A stretch of 64,000 bases of DNA, from NCBI RefSeq assembly GCF_009363075.1, contig NZ_CP045293.1:2728001-2792000 (forward strand). The letters run 5' to 3'. Each line of letters starts with the position of its first letter. Position 1 is the first letter of the stretch. Of this stretch, positions 54,001 through 61,917 are shown piece after piece. This DNA is from Paenibacillus guangzhouensis (lineage in GTDB: Bacteria > Bacillota > Bacilli > Paenibacillales > Paenibacillaceae). The position numbers and the translations under genes were made by a program. The notes beneath the pieces are model-generated. The model was not told the DNA's origin, made no database searches, and saw nothing but the letters and a program-made list of their open reading frames with translations.

Positions 54001-54233
54001 TGACGATAATGCGAGAAGCTGCAGAACCCGACGACCTCTTCGCCATCGACAGCAATAAACACATACAGGTTGGAGGAAGTCTCCATCTCCCGGCGTACAC
54101 TGTCCTCGGTTCGCGTGTCGGTTCCGCCGCCCCAGCTCTCGTTGCTGCGGTTCCACATCTCGGCGACCGCCCTAGCGTATGAAGGCTCATATTCGATAAT
54201 GCGGATGCGTTCCGCGGTGGTATTTGAAGTCAT
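51060..54233 (-). CDS. Giant GNAT acetyltransferase fused to carbohydrate-like beta domains
   Basis: A 1057-residue protein. Residues about 8-160 are a GNAT domain (YVFIAVDGEEVVGFCSFSH, LLNVRPDYHGYKVGRNLI as acetyl-CoA loop, AVPMYKKCGFFWEKS). Residues about 215-430 are rich in short strands with FNFTSEADFAFDLPE-like Ig/NEW3-type character. From about 440 to the end are long beta-rich segments with many Trp, Tyr and His residues (SWWNPWYGGLGTEIPGISGF) resembling the supersandwich fold of sugar epimerases or lyases. The combination is unusual; a role in sugar or glycan modification is an inference. AAGGAGATGAGCTT precedes the ATG. Confidence 0.8.
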   Translation of the reverse strand: MTSNTTAERIRIIEYEPSYARAVAEMWNRSNESWGGGTDTRTEDSVRREMETSSNLYVFIAVDGEEVVGFCSFSHYRHDEGALYVPLLNVRPDYHGYKVGRNLILNAVRKTVEAGWPRLDLFTWPGNTKAVPMYKKCGFFWEKSDDYVHLMNFIPTVLQTDALAPYFEELDWYADSTRELVIEPDGHRERGFDFFDYTWQKGELFLRAEFEKSGRGLTALDTPDYEIFTEIDDHDLVFGSIYKIRYHIKNRSASELSIEIKGRDDKNIRFAIDTAPTLAPGETVIVEGEFELNPVREEQNAKKTHPVVKSEWIIGGRRAEFRIGVAPKFPLKMKMVLPTRELYPGTPAELYLNVENNFTSEADFAFDLPEDACLEWTNREVRFKVPAKSKTSIRVPFTLRTYGLYSHDIEVTAMPVGESAVSFTSKLSILVKGRYGRYGGEDGDQWVAVNGAFSLHLNKIDNNMWIEYPGSSHNFWWTYPKLGKPFVEEFSKKQASEVKIYSESDSQVLEAIYVSEEFPGVEIKTVVKLHANGIAEFHNEICNNSGQALEENMYALTNFGFFGKRLILPYQGRYVDMGDNYASDPSHWDSAQITENWLFCKEDNVTCGICWDASLRLLRPEYTLGLEHPVGQIAAGEVVRTKTTVFALNTFTHWSDFRSFARKQRDKVIPVLDDHLALTLGGGNPFAMGTLQVELIERKMIPLAGDIELFVQNDDGVERMIADMDLRREQDLRSARFEFIPEPLESQHLHHRSARKIRAVYHGEDRIQERSGLWLPQTESTVACEMDEGPVGPIYTISNGVIAIAAAPAFGSCVHSLTYQGEEWLDSSYPEAVPRSWWNPWYGGLGTEIPGISGFSRQQEPRSMDWAEYKDIHGNVWKGLRITTSIEKQEANRGLAINQHYLMLPGVPVLCVLHSVNNRSGMVMPQFSLADNYYFKPSPVFSEGWMELPEEGKFLLGKLEGDLEPKGLLRIGAASSKDTLHLINHHPDQKAYAYVNNQVFSYGVNHQLPLRNGETAWTQPTFLIFGETTLQREDLRDLLKLTFANPTDEKENSDAHH

Positions 54234-54387
54234 AAGCTCATCTCCTTATTTGTCATTAAATCATGACGCATGAATTAGACCCTATTAACTTCTTATTATA
54301 CTATTATTTGGAAGGATATTACGAGCGTTAGGTCTCCGTTCACTACAAATAACATCCGCTTTCCAAAATCACTAAAACTTCTAATAA

Positions 54388-54435
54388 ATAGACCCCCACG
54401 AACCTGTCATCAATGACAGGTTCGTGGGGGTCTAT
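54388..54435. terminator. Very long perfect hairpin (terminator-like)
   Basis: A 22-bp perfect stem (54388-54409 with 54414-54435, 4-base loop) with core GACCCCCACGAACCTGTCA is much longer than most terminators here. The stop codon of the broken gene at 54432 lies inside its right arm. It would end minus-strand transcripts coming from the right; only moderate T-richness follows (TTATTAG). Confidence 0.75.
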
Positions 54436-54777
54436 AACGTAGTAGGAATTTGCTTATCTAAATAATCAATAAAATCTTTAGTGCTGAATTGCCCTTTACC
54501 ACTTCCAATTCCAAAATATTCAATGAGATCGTTATATTCTGAATGCCCAATAATAGAAAAACGGTATCCTTTTTGAATTGGAACACATAGAACATTGCCA
54601 CTTTGCTCTTTTGATAAATGTTAACTTCCACCCACCTGAATCTCTAGTATCAAATATTGCATCTGATATAACATTATTATATTTATGTTCGAAAGTTCCA
54701 ATCTCCACATTAAGCTGACGCATAGAATTATAAAATGTTTTTAAACCATCTACCATGCGGCAATAAGAGTACCCCAT
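54432..54777 (-). pseudogene. Frameshifted gene (possible DUF6037-like protein)
   Basis: From an ATG at 54777 (GGAG 8 bp upstream) about 58 codons read MGYSYCRMVDGLKTFYNSMR...; then the frame must change near 54603 (AAA run) for the second part to continue as GNVLCVPIQKGYRFSIIG and end FIDYLDKQIPTTL at a TAG at 54432. The zero frame instead stops at 54532. The two parts together resemble a small protein of the DUF6037 type that I recall only loosely, so the family name is tentative. The indel may be real or a sequencing error. Confidence 0.55.
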
Positions 54778-55199
54778 ATTTCCTGTCTCCAACCCATATT
54801 TTCACCATTTTTTGGTAATATAGCTTTTCAAAAAGTTAATGTATCCCCCAAGTAACACTCCGTAACCAGCAACACATAGCAAGTTCATCGGGTTATGTTC
54901 GTGTTGCAGCAAAATACGGTGAATTTCCCATGGCTAATCTATTCGTTACTTTGTGAGTTGTCATGGGCACTATCTCCTTGTTTGCTGGAATTTTATTGTT
55001 ATGCTTAGAGAACAGCACGACCGAAAAATACCTTGAATCTCGTTTACACATCGGATCAGAATGAACAGAATTACATATCTAGTTGATTCCACTCTTTTAA
55101 AAAAAAACGGCTTGATTGTACTTTTAGATCAAAAGAATGAATATATTTTATAAAAATGGTTACAGACATATATAACTAAACTATTAAGGAGCGGTAATA
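54778..55199. other. AT-rich intergenic stretch without supported gene
   Basis: The 420 bp are AT-rich and contain only short frames: a 22-codon minus-strand frame near 54905-54973 behind AAGGAGATAGTGCCC (begins MTTHKVTNRLAMGNS), and a plus-strand remnant reading SSGYVRVAAKYGEFPMANLF that ends in TGA. They look like decayed remnants. The right end holds the likely promoter and ribosome binding site of the 83-aa gene (AAGGAGCGGTAATA). Confidence 0.5.
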
Positions 55200-55451
55200 A
55201 TGAAACAACCCAAAATAAAGATTTTCGGACAAATATATAAAGTAATTCAAATTGAATTTGATAATACTGGTCTAATTAAAAAAATTGTTTATCAAATAAA
55301 TGCACGGCAAAACAAAACCGTATTTAAAGGTACAGAAATAACAAATAAATCATTAACCTCAAAGAGTATTATACAAGAACCAACTTGTCATCCTTACCAT
55401 AATTACGCTTATGCACCTGATTTGGAATCGTTACTTGTAGAAAGCTACTAA
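55200..55451 (+). CDS. Hypothetical protein of 83 aa in the defence island
   Basis: An 83-residue protein (MKQPKIKIFGQIYKVIQIEF, end APDLESLLVESY) behind a strong AAGGAGCGG ribosome binding site. The first half is Lys/Ile-rich and likely beta-stranded; the end is more acidic. It is AT-rich like its neighbours and points towards the Gabija-like helicase gene (convergent, 31 bp between stops). I do not recognise it. Confidence 0.6.
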   Translation: MKQPKIKIFGQIYKVIQIEFDNTGLIKKIVYQINARQNKTVFKGTEITNKSLTSKSIIQEPTCHPYHNYAYAPDLESLLVESY

Positions 55452-55482
55452 TAAAAATGTAATTTACACCTGGTAAACCTTT

Positions 55483-57540
55483 TCATTCGAAGGGATATAT
55501 ATCACCGAAAATTTCCATAATACCACTTTCAATTTCTTTAACGTCGTCAATATATAAAATTCGTAAATTTTTAATCGCTCTGGAGCAAGAAACATAAAGC
55601 AAATTTTTAATTTTTTCAAATTTTTGTTTATCGACATCATCTAACTTATTAGAATCTTTGAAGTTTTCAAAAAAGAAATTAAAGTAATTTTGATTTTTAC
55701 CAAATGAATTTTCTATAATGATAACAACATTGTCAAACTCTCGCCCCTTTGTACCATGATAAGTATGGTAAATAACATCTTTCTCTTGTTTATCAATAAT
55801 AAATTTATACCACAATTCATATTCATTAATATCAATATCTAATAACTTCTGTATGGTTATGTTTGAATGATCAATATTATCATCAGATATATTAGGAAAT
55901 AACTTCTCTAAAAGATAATTTCTAAAACGTTCAGATGTGATATTATTGAAACCAAATATCCAATCAATTATATCTTTGTATTTTTCATCATTATTTTTGG
56001 AATAAACAATCGATATAGAGTTGATATAATCACCTAATGTATTCCCTTTGCTTTCCTTTAAATATTTGATTAATCTCCTTAAATCTTCTAAATTCATCCC
56101 CTCAAACAAGTTATCTTTAGATGAAATCTCAATAACAGAAGTTTTATTATCCATAACATCATTGTGTAATTTCACTATATTAAATAGTAACTTAGAAACC
56201 TCTCCTAATTTAGATATATCATGACTTAATAGCTCAGTATTAAGTTGATTATAGTTATAACCCGTGTATTTCTCCGTGTTTCCAAAAGTTTCATATATGT
56301 TTAAAAAACCACTATACTCTGCAACAATTTTATTAGTTAAAACAAGACAGTGTAGTGGATTTTTCACAGTAACATTCCATTCGTGAGCATACTTGGCTAT
56401 AAAACTTTGAACACTGTCGGGAGTGCCCTTATAAAACTCTACACTACCGCCTTCGCAATCATCATAAATCGATTGTTGTTCAATGTTATCTTTCCTAATT
56501 TTATTTATTACATCAATTACTTCTTTAGTGGACCTTCTGTTGAATTCTTTATTTATCGGTTTTAAACTGGAGTGGGCTTCTGTTATTCTATTACCTACTC
56601 CTTCATCGTAAATATTTTGCGCTCCATCACCAAAATATCCAATAAAAATATTATGACCTATTTTTTTTGAATATTTATCTAAAATACTCATTATCAATAT
56701 AATCTTTTCATTAGTATCCTGATACTCATCAATAAAAATAAAGGGATATTTATCAATGATAATCTGCTTGAGCAAATCAAATTTTTCAATTATTTTTAAA
56801 CCATAATCTAACAAGGTATCATGGCTTATCCACATTTTGTGAAGTTGGTCGTTGTTAAATATAGGATTATATTCAACTTTTTTATATCTTTGTTTCTTCA
56901 TTTCAATGGATTCACGACATTCTCTATAATTTTTCATTTTAAACAATGTATTTACTAGTTTTTTGAAATTTCCAATATTCCTCAATATATCAGAATATTC
57001 ATGTAAAAATGGTTGAAAAGCTGCCCTGAAATCTGCTGCTGTAGTGTTAGTATTTTTATAATATAATTCCTTATTTTCAATCATAATCTTTTGAATATGT
57101 TCTTTTTGTTCTCCATCTAATTCATGATACTTTTCATATTCCCGATCGACTTTCAATTTCTGTTCTAATTTTGAGATTTCTTCATCCAACTTCTCTTTAT
57201 GAATCTCAACTAATTCTCTTTGGTAGTTTTTAATAAGAGTCCAAATTCTTTCATGAATTGTTGAAACTAATACTAGATCCGTATTTCCTAATCTTTCTTT
57301 TACTTCCTTAGTCGCCACATTCGTATATGTAATACAAATGATGTGTTGGTTATGTTTTTTGAAATTCTTCTCATAACTTCTAATTACATATTTTAAACAT
57401 TCAATTAGAGCATAAGTTTTTCCAGCTCCAGCTCCAGAATTAAACACGACACTCTCTTTTTTATAAATAGATTGAAAGATTTCATTTAGTGAAGCAAATT
57501 CCCTTTCTCTATTAGATGGAGATATTTTTGATAAACTCAT
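55483..57540 (-). CDS. UvrD/PcrA-like helicase (GajB-like)
   Basis: A 685-residue superfamily 1 helicase: Walker A FNSGAGAGKTYAL (36-42), Ia CITYTNVATKEV, Walker B IFIDEYQDTNE, motif III YFGDGAQNIYDEG, motif V YHGTKGREFDNVVII and motif VI YVSCSRAIKNL. All motifs are intact. Its ATG follows the TAA of the OLD-nuclease gene directly, so translation is coupled. A pair of OLD nuclease and UvrD helicase is the composition of Gabija (GajA-GajB). Codon use is strongly AT-biased (Lys, Asn, Ile), unlike the neighbours. It is longer than the type GajB. Confidence 0.88.
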   Translation of the reverse strand: MSLSKISPSNREREFASLNEIFQSIYKKESVVFNSGAGAGKTYALIECLKYVIRSYEKNFKKHNQHIICITYTNVATKEVKERLGNTDLVLVSTIHERIWTLIKNYQRELVEIHKEKLDEEISKLEQKLKVDREYEKYHELDGEQKEHIQKIMIENKELYYKNTNTTAADFRAAFQPFLHEYSDILRNIGNFKKLVNTLFKMKNYRECRESIEMKKQRYKKVEYNPIFNNDQLHKMWISHDTLLDYGLKIIEKFDLLKQIIIDKYPFIFIDEYQDTNEKIILIMSILDKYSKKIGHNIFIGYFGDGAQNIYDEGVGNRITEAHSSLKPINKEFNRRSTKEVIDVINKIRKDNIEQQSIYDDCEGGSVEFYKGTPDSVQSFIAKYAHEWNVTVKNPLHCLVLTNKIVAEYSGFLNIYETFGNTEKYTGYNYNQLNTELLSHDISKLGEVSKLLFNIVKLHNDVMDNKTSVIEISSKDNLFEGMNLEDLRRLIKYLKESKGNTLGDYINSISIVYSKNNDEKYKDIIDWIFGFNNITSERFRNYLLEKLFPNISDDNIDHSNITIQKLLDIDINEYELWYKFIIDKQEKDVIYHTYHGTKGREFDNVVIIIENSFGKNQNYFNFFFENFKDSNKLDDVDKQKFEKIKNLLYVSCSRAIKNLRILYIDDVKEIESGIMEIFGDIYPFE

Positions 57541-59610
57541 TTATTTCTCCCCTTCTAATTTTATAGTTAACCATGTAAGCCCATTTTCAATATATTCGGG
57601 CAGGCTGGGAATCTTAACTTCATGAGTTTCTGTAATAAATTTGTAAAGTAACTCATTAGCAAAATCACTTTTGTTATCTGATAATTTATTTTGAAGTTTA
57701 TAAGAATTCTCTTTTATGTTATTTAAATTATTTTCTTCACCCATAATGTGTTGACAGATCATTGGTTTTACTTTTTTCAATATACTTACTAACATATCAT
57801 TTTTAAAGTTACTTAAAATAAATGCCTCTTCAAAACTTGTAGCAAAATACCCATTTATTTTCCCCTGATATGCAATATACATGTTATCAATTTCAATCTT
57901 CTCATGATTTAAATTCTCTAATTTATTTGAGCCGTCATTAAACTTCATAATAGTTTTATTAGTTGTTTCTCTACAACTTAAATCAGAAATTTGTTTGAAG
58001 TTCTCTTTTTCTTCGTCACTTCTTTTTATATCGAGATCTGTAATTATTAATGCTGGTACTTTAAGTAGCTTGATCAGTTCATGGTAAACAAGTCCATGAG
58101 CTCCATCAATATTAAAAATTGATACGTAGTATTTATTTAATTCTTCATTTTTATCTATATAATATTTAAGAAGTGTCTCTTCCGTTACTCCTTCAACAAA
58201 TATAATAGCATCTGAAAAAAACAGATCAGAAACTTTATATTTAATATGTTTTTTTAGAAATTTAAGATCATTCTCTTTGCTAATATCATTATTATCATTC
58301 TTAGGGACAATTACATCGTCATACAAATTAACCACACTAGTATGATTATTTTCTATTGTGATGTAATTTATATTATTAAAGGTATTGCCGCTATGTATTT
58401 TACTATTCAATATATGTGATGAATGAGTTGTAATGATTAACTGGCTATTTACATTTTTATTTTTATTCTTCAATAGAGAAGCGATAGTCTCATTTATATT
58501 TTTTATAAATAACTCTTGCATTTGTGGATGCATAAATGTTTCAGGTTCTTCAATTGCAATTAAGTTAACCTTGCTGTTAAAAGAGTTTTCTGGATATTTT
58601 TCCATATAATCAATTAGGTCCGCTATTATCAACATCAAATTGGTATAACCTAAACCGAATTGATTCTCCGGTATATTTAAATCACGTTCAATATATTCGT
58701 ATTTGATTAAATTATTCATCAATTTTTGAAAAGATAAATCGGCACTCAACAGCACTTTAAATCTATCTTTAGATTCTACTTCTTCCAAAGATTCATTAAT
58801 ACTATTTGTATGTCTTTCACTGATCAACTCAGTAAGTTCTTCATTTATACCATCGATTTTTTTGTTAAGTTCATTTCCTTCTTCTGTTAATAATGACTTG
58901 TAGCGATACTCAATTATTTTACTAAAAGCTTTTGACAGGCTATTCTCACCTTCAATGTTATTAGCCTTAATAGGTCTCAATTCTATTAGATTCTTTATCT
59001 TAAAATTAGCAATGTGATCATTATCTATATTGTAATAATTGATATTAAATTTCGACTCATCTACCAAGTTCAAAAATTTTCTAAAGAGAACACTTTTAGT
59101 TACGACCGTTTTCTCCTGTAACAGTTTTTTAACATCCCTGATAAATACTTCGTCATTATCTAATTCCACTTTTATAACAATTTCCAATTCAGAATTATCA
59201 ACATCAATTAGTCTCATAAATGGCACAATATTAGTTATTAAATCATTGCTATTGTCTTCAATTCCAATACATATATTAAATTGTAGGATTGGTGTTTCTA
59301 ATTTGATACTTGAATCTTCTTCTTGCTTTGGAAGTTGTAATTCAAATTGTTCAAGTATTTTTTTTAAATAGAAGAAATTAAAATCATTTGCCTTAAATGA
59401 GTTTTTATTATTAATAAGATTATCAAGAGCATTAATAACAGTGCTCTTTCCACCATTATTCTTACCTACTATTAAAGTTGTTGTAGGAGCAATATTTATC
59501 TCTTTTTGATTTTTTTGATCTTGATAACTTTTTGCATCAACAAATTCAATCTTATTGTTATTATCACTAAATTTTCTGTAATTTGCTAACTTTAAACTTT
59601 TTAAATACAT
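57541..59610 (-). CDS. OLD-family ATPase/TOPRIM nuclease (GajA-like)
   Basis: A 689-residue protein. Walker A is IVGKNNGGKSTVI (about 48-58), followed by a long helical insert, the signature region GLGYTNLMLIIADL, Walker B with D-loop IAIEEPETFMHPQM and H-loop IITTHSSHIL. The C-terminal TOPRIM domain has AIIFVEGVTEETLLKYYID (conserved Glu) and the DxD motif in ALIITDLDIKRS. Class 2 OLD proteins next to UvrD helicases are the nucleases of Gabija, which cut DNA when nucleotide pools fall. The start is ATG 59610 behind AGGAGGATAAGTT. AT-rich codon use marks it as acquired. Confidence 0.88.
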   Translation of the reverse strand: MYLKSLKLANYRKFSDNNNKIEFVDAKSYQDQKNQKEINIAPTTTLIVGKNNGGKSTVINALDNLINNKNSFKANDFNFFYLKKILEQFELQLPKQEEDSSIKLETPILQFNICIGIEDNSNDLITNIVPFMRLIDVDNSELEIVIKVELDNDEVFIRDVKKLLQEKTVVTKSVLFRKFLNLVDESKFNINYYNIDNDHIANFKIKNLIELRPIKANNIEGENSLSKAFSKIIEYRYKSLLTEEGNELNKKIDGINEELTELISERHTNSINESLEEVESKDRFKVLLSADLSFQKLMNNLIKYEYIERDLNIPENQFGLGYTNLMLIIADLIDYMEKYPENSFNSKVNLIAIEEPETFMHPQMQELFIKNINETIASLLKNKNKNVNSQLIITTHSSHILNSKIHSGNTFNNINYITIENNHTSVVNLYDDVIVPKNDNNDISKENDLKFLKKHIKYKVSDLFFSDAIIFVEGVTEETLLKYYIDKNEELNKYYVSIFNIDGAHGLVYHELIKLLKVPALIITDLDIKRSDEEKENFKQISDLSCRETTNKTIMKFNDGSNKLENLNHEKIEIDNMYIAYQGKINGYFATSFEEAFILSNFKNDMLVSILKKVKPMICQHIMGEENNLNNIKENSYKLQNKLSDNKSDFANELLYKFITETHEVKIPSLPEYIENGLTWLTIKLEGEK

Positions 59611-59856
59611 AACTTATCCTCCTATTCTTTGTAACCCCAAAAATAATACATTCTAAAAATACAGCCAATATAAAGCAATTGGTACGCAAAATAAACTTCT
59701 TATTCAGATCCCTATCAAAGTAGGCCGTAATGCAATTTTAATATTCTGGACTAAGTCACCAACGAAACATATTATCGATACAAGAAGCTCTCTTATTCTT
59801 AAAAGATTCGACATAGTTCTCTTTCCCCCTTCCAAAAGAACTAAAATTCTCCATGT
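59611..59856. other. Intergenic gap upstream of the Gabija-like operon
   Basis: About 246 bp of AT-rich DNA upstream of the nuclease start. It should hold the operon promoter on the minus strand; candidates such as TTTATATT near 59670 are weak. A 32-codon minus-strand frame (59756-59854) is present but is discussed as rejected. No gene is supported. Confidence 0.5.
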
Positions 59857-59886
59857 AAAAAGCCTCCAGAAATTTTCCAGAGACTG
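59857..59886 (-). terminator. Terminator of the recombinase remnant
   Basis: In the minus-strand RNA an 11-bp stem with G.U pairs (AGUCUCUGGAA / UUCUGGAGGCU) and a 3-base loop ends in a U-run (GCUUUUU). It follows the recombinase stop at 59917 by about 30 bp, so the 3' end of that gene is preserved. Confidence 0.65.
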
Positions 59887-59916
59887 CGTTGTTAGTTATA
59901 ATTCACTTATGATTAC

Positions 59917-60195
59917 CTATAACTCCACCCGATTCCCTTCCCGATCATACACAATTCGCTCCACCAGCTTCTTCAAAGCCCGATTCTTCTCTTCGCTCGT
60001 CACCGCAACACTCCATAACTCCCTAAACTCACCTATCCGCTCATATATCTGCTCCACAGCAGAGTAATTCCCTTCATTTACTACAACCCTCCGCAAATCC
60101 TCCAACTCCTCCAGCTTCTGTATCTGCCGTGACCGGATAGCTTTACGCTCTAAAAATACTTGCTTCGTTATCTTGTCCTCCTCATACGATTCGAG
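59917..60195 (-). pseudogene. C-terminal remnant of a large serine recombinase
   Basis: An open stretch of 92 codons without a credible start reads ESYEEDKITKQVFLERKA, then a coiled coil rich in Glu, Leu and Arg (IQKLEELEDLRRVV), then NRALKKLVERIVYDREGN and a TAG. This is the usual end of large serine recombinases (coiled-coil motif plus C-terminal LVERIV strand). The catalytic N-terminal and zinc domains are absent. It marks an integrated element that has lost mobility. Confidence 0.72.
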
Positions 60196-60197
60196 TC

Positions 60198-60371
60198 ATG
60201 AACGTTGAGACTCCGGTAAGTGGGGGATTTGACGTTTATGACGCGAATGGAATGGTTGTGAACTTTTCAAAGGTAACGAACAATCATTCGGTAGTCCTAC
60301 CTGAAGGTGGGATGATCGTTTTTGGTGGTAATAAGGGGGATCGATTTAAAATTAATTTGAAGAATAAATAA
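60198..60371 (+). pseudogene. C-terminal fragment of an unrecognised protein
   Basis: From the ATG at 60198 a frame of 57 codons reads MNVETPVSGGFDVYDANGMV and ends DRFKINLKNK with TAA. It has no ribosome binding site and its left end abuts the recombinase remnant, so it is probably the 3' end of a gene cut by the element. The strand-rich, Gly-rich sequence suggests an exported beta domain. Confidence 0.5.
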
Positions 60372-60470
60372 ACGTGGAGCACATCAAGCTTATTCATATT
60401 GGCCGATGTGGCCTCTCACAACATTTGCAAGTGTTGCCACGATATGAATAAAAAATGTCCAATCGTCATA

Positions 60471-60520
60471 AAAAGGGCCGGGGACTACTCCAAAATGGAG
60501 CTGTACCCAGCTTTTTTATG
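60471..60520 (-). terminator. Terminator of the solute-binding protein operon
   Basis: On the minus strand an imperfect hairpin with an inner perfect CTCC-ATTTT-GGAG stem and outer GCTGGG/CCCCGGC pairing is flanked by AAAAAA upstream and CCCTTTTT downstream, right after the stop of the binding-protein gene. Confidence 0.65.
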
Positions 60521-60521
60521 A

Positions 60522-61916
60522 CTATTCCTCCAGATAGAGACTTACTTTGTTTTGAATACTATTGGCAACCGTTTCAGCCGATTTTTGCCCGCTAAAGAAT
60601 GGTGCTGTTTCGTCGGTTAAAATTTTCTTGATTTTCGGATCGAGTCCACTATAATGCTTCAACTGCGGAAGAAGTCCCTTGGCCGCTTCAATAAATTCAG
60701 GGCTCAGCTTCATATCTTTGTTGGCTGCCGAAGCATCAATTTGAGCTTGACTTGCTTTTTTATTCACAGGCAGTCCTTCCAGCTCCGGCGAGGCTTGCAT
60801 CTCCTCCGAGATTAAGAATTGCAAGAACGACCACGCTTCTTTTTTATTCTCCGACTTATTATTAATCGAGAGCAGCATATTCGACTCAAACGAATTTCCA
60901 TCTTTTGGTTCGCTTGTAGGAGCTTGATAAAGCAATGGTTTGTCGTAAAACATCGATGCGAAGCTTAGACTTGAATAGGTCGTTATTTCAGACAGAGAGA
61001 GTGCATCCTTAAGTCCCAGCGATTCTCCCATTTTTATCGCCTTGCCTGGCCCCTTTGGTTGCTCTAGTGGACTAATAATTTTCAAATCGTAAAAAGACTT
61101 CGCTTGTTTAAGCATGTCGATAAAGGCTTGATCTTGAAATTTGGCTTTCTTCTCGTTGACATCCAAAAATTTGTCCATATCTTTGCTAACCATTTCAAGG
61201 AGCAGTTTATCTGGGCTTAAATAGCGAACGAGAGGATCTTTACTGCCGTCATTTGCCAGAGTTTTCATTTTTTTCTCGAACTCATCCCACGTCCATGCTT
61301 TAGCAGGATCGAGATCCAAGCCAGTTAGACGTTCCTGATTGCCAAACCATATGCTAGTCATTACGCCATAAGGCAGAGCATATAAACCATCTTTATACTT
61401 TAATGCGTCTAATACGTTCATAAAATAGTCATCTTGGTTAAAGCCGTTTGTTTTGTCCATGAAATCGATTAAATTAGTTAACAGCCCTTTTTCTGCATAT
61501 TTGTTGTAAGCCAGTTCGTCAACCGCAATAATATCAGAAGCATTGCCGTTCATCAGCTCTGCATTTACAGTCGTCACAAACTTCTCAACCTCAACGGGAT
61601 TGATCCCGCCACCTACTGCAACTGTAATTCTGCCACTGACTTCTGGTACGGTATAAGAGGGCTTGATTTCAATTTTAATCGTCGGATTCGCAGCTTCAAA
61701 CTTCTCTTTTGCCAGTTCAAGGAAACGAGTGGACTTTATAACCGAAAGCGTAATTACTTTTTTCTCATTCGAATCTGTAGCACTTTTTTCTTCATTTGAA
61801 AGACTATTTACTGGGCTACTTGCAGAAGGATTTGAAGAGCTGCATGCCGAGAGCACCAGCATAAGGGTAATAAGACTAAGAATAAAGCCTTTCTTGCCAA
61901 TCATTTTATGTTTCAT
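60522..61916 (-). CDS. Extracellular solute-binding lipoprotein
   Basis: About 464 residues; the ATG at 61916 (MKHKMIGKKGFILS) is preferred to the one at 61925 because AAAGGATG lies 10 bp upstream. Signal peptide and lipobox LSAC are followed by a family 1 binding-protein fold with TLSVIKSTRFLELAKEKFEA, LPYGVMTSIWFGN and AWTWDEFEKKMKTLA, as in sugar-binding proteins. No sugar permease follows; instead it lies behind a MacB-type permease and HlyD-like adaptor, which is an unusual partner for an import-type protein. Confidence 0.85.
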   Translation of the reverse strand: MKHKMIGKKGFILSLITLMLVLSACSSSNPSASSPVNSLSNEEKSATDSNEKKVITLSVIKSTRFLELAKEKFEAANPTIKIEIKPSYTVPEVSGRITVAVGGGINPVEVEKFVTTVNAELMNGNASDIIAVDELAYNKYAEKGLLTNLIDFMDKTNGFNQDDYFMNVLDALKYKDGLYALPYGVMTSIWFGNQERLTGLDLDPAKAWTWDEFEKKMKTLANDGSKDPLVRYLSPDKLLLEMVSKDMDKFLDVNEKKAKFQDQAFIDMLKQAKSFYDLKIISPLEQPKGPGKAIKMGESLGLKDALSLSEITTYSSLSFASMFYDKPLLYQAPTSEPKDGNSFESNMLLSINNKSENKKEAWSFLQFLISEEMQASPELEGLPVNKKASQAQIDASAANKDMKLSPEFIEAAKGLLPQLKHYSGLDPKIKKILTDETAPFFSGQKSAETVANSIQNKVSLYLEE

Positions 61917-61917
61917 T

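Noticed and set aside
54905-54973. 22-codon minus-strand frame with AAGGAGATAGTGCCC upstream
   Set aside because: Good ribosome binding site but a very short product in a decayed region; more likely the start of a lost gene than a functional one.
59756-59854. 32-codon minus-strand frame with a TGGAGG-like site upstream of the Gabija-like genes
   Set aside because: The apparent ribosome binding site is part of the terminator hairpin of the recombinase remnant, the frame is short, and the protein resembles nothing I know.
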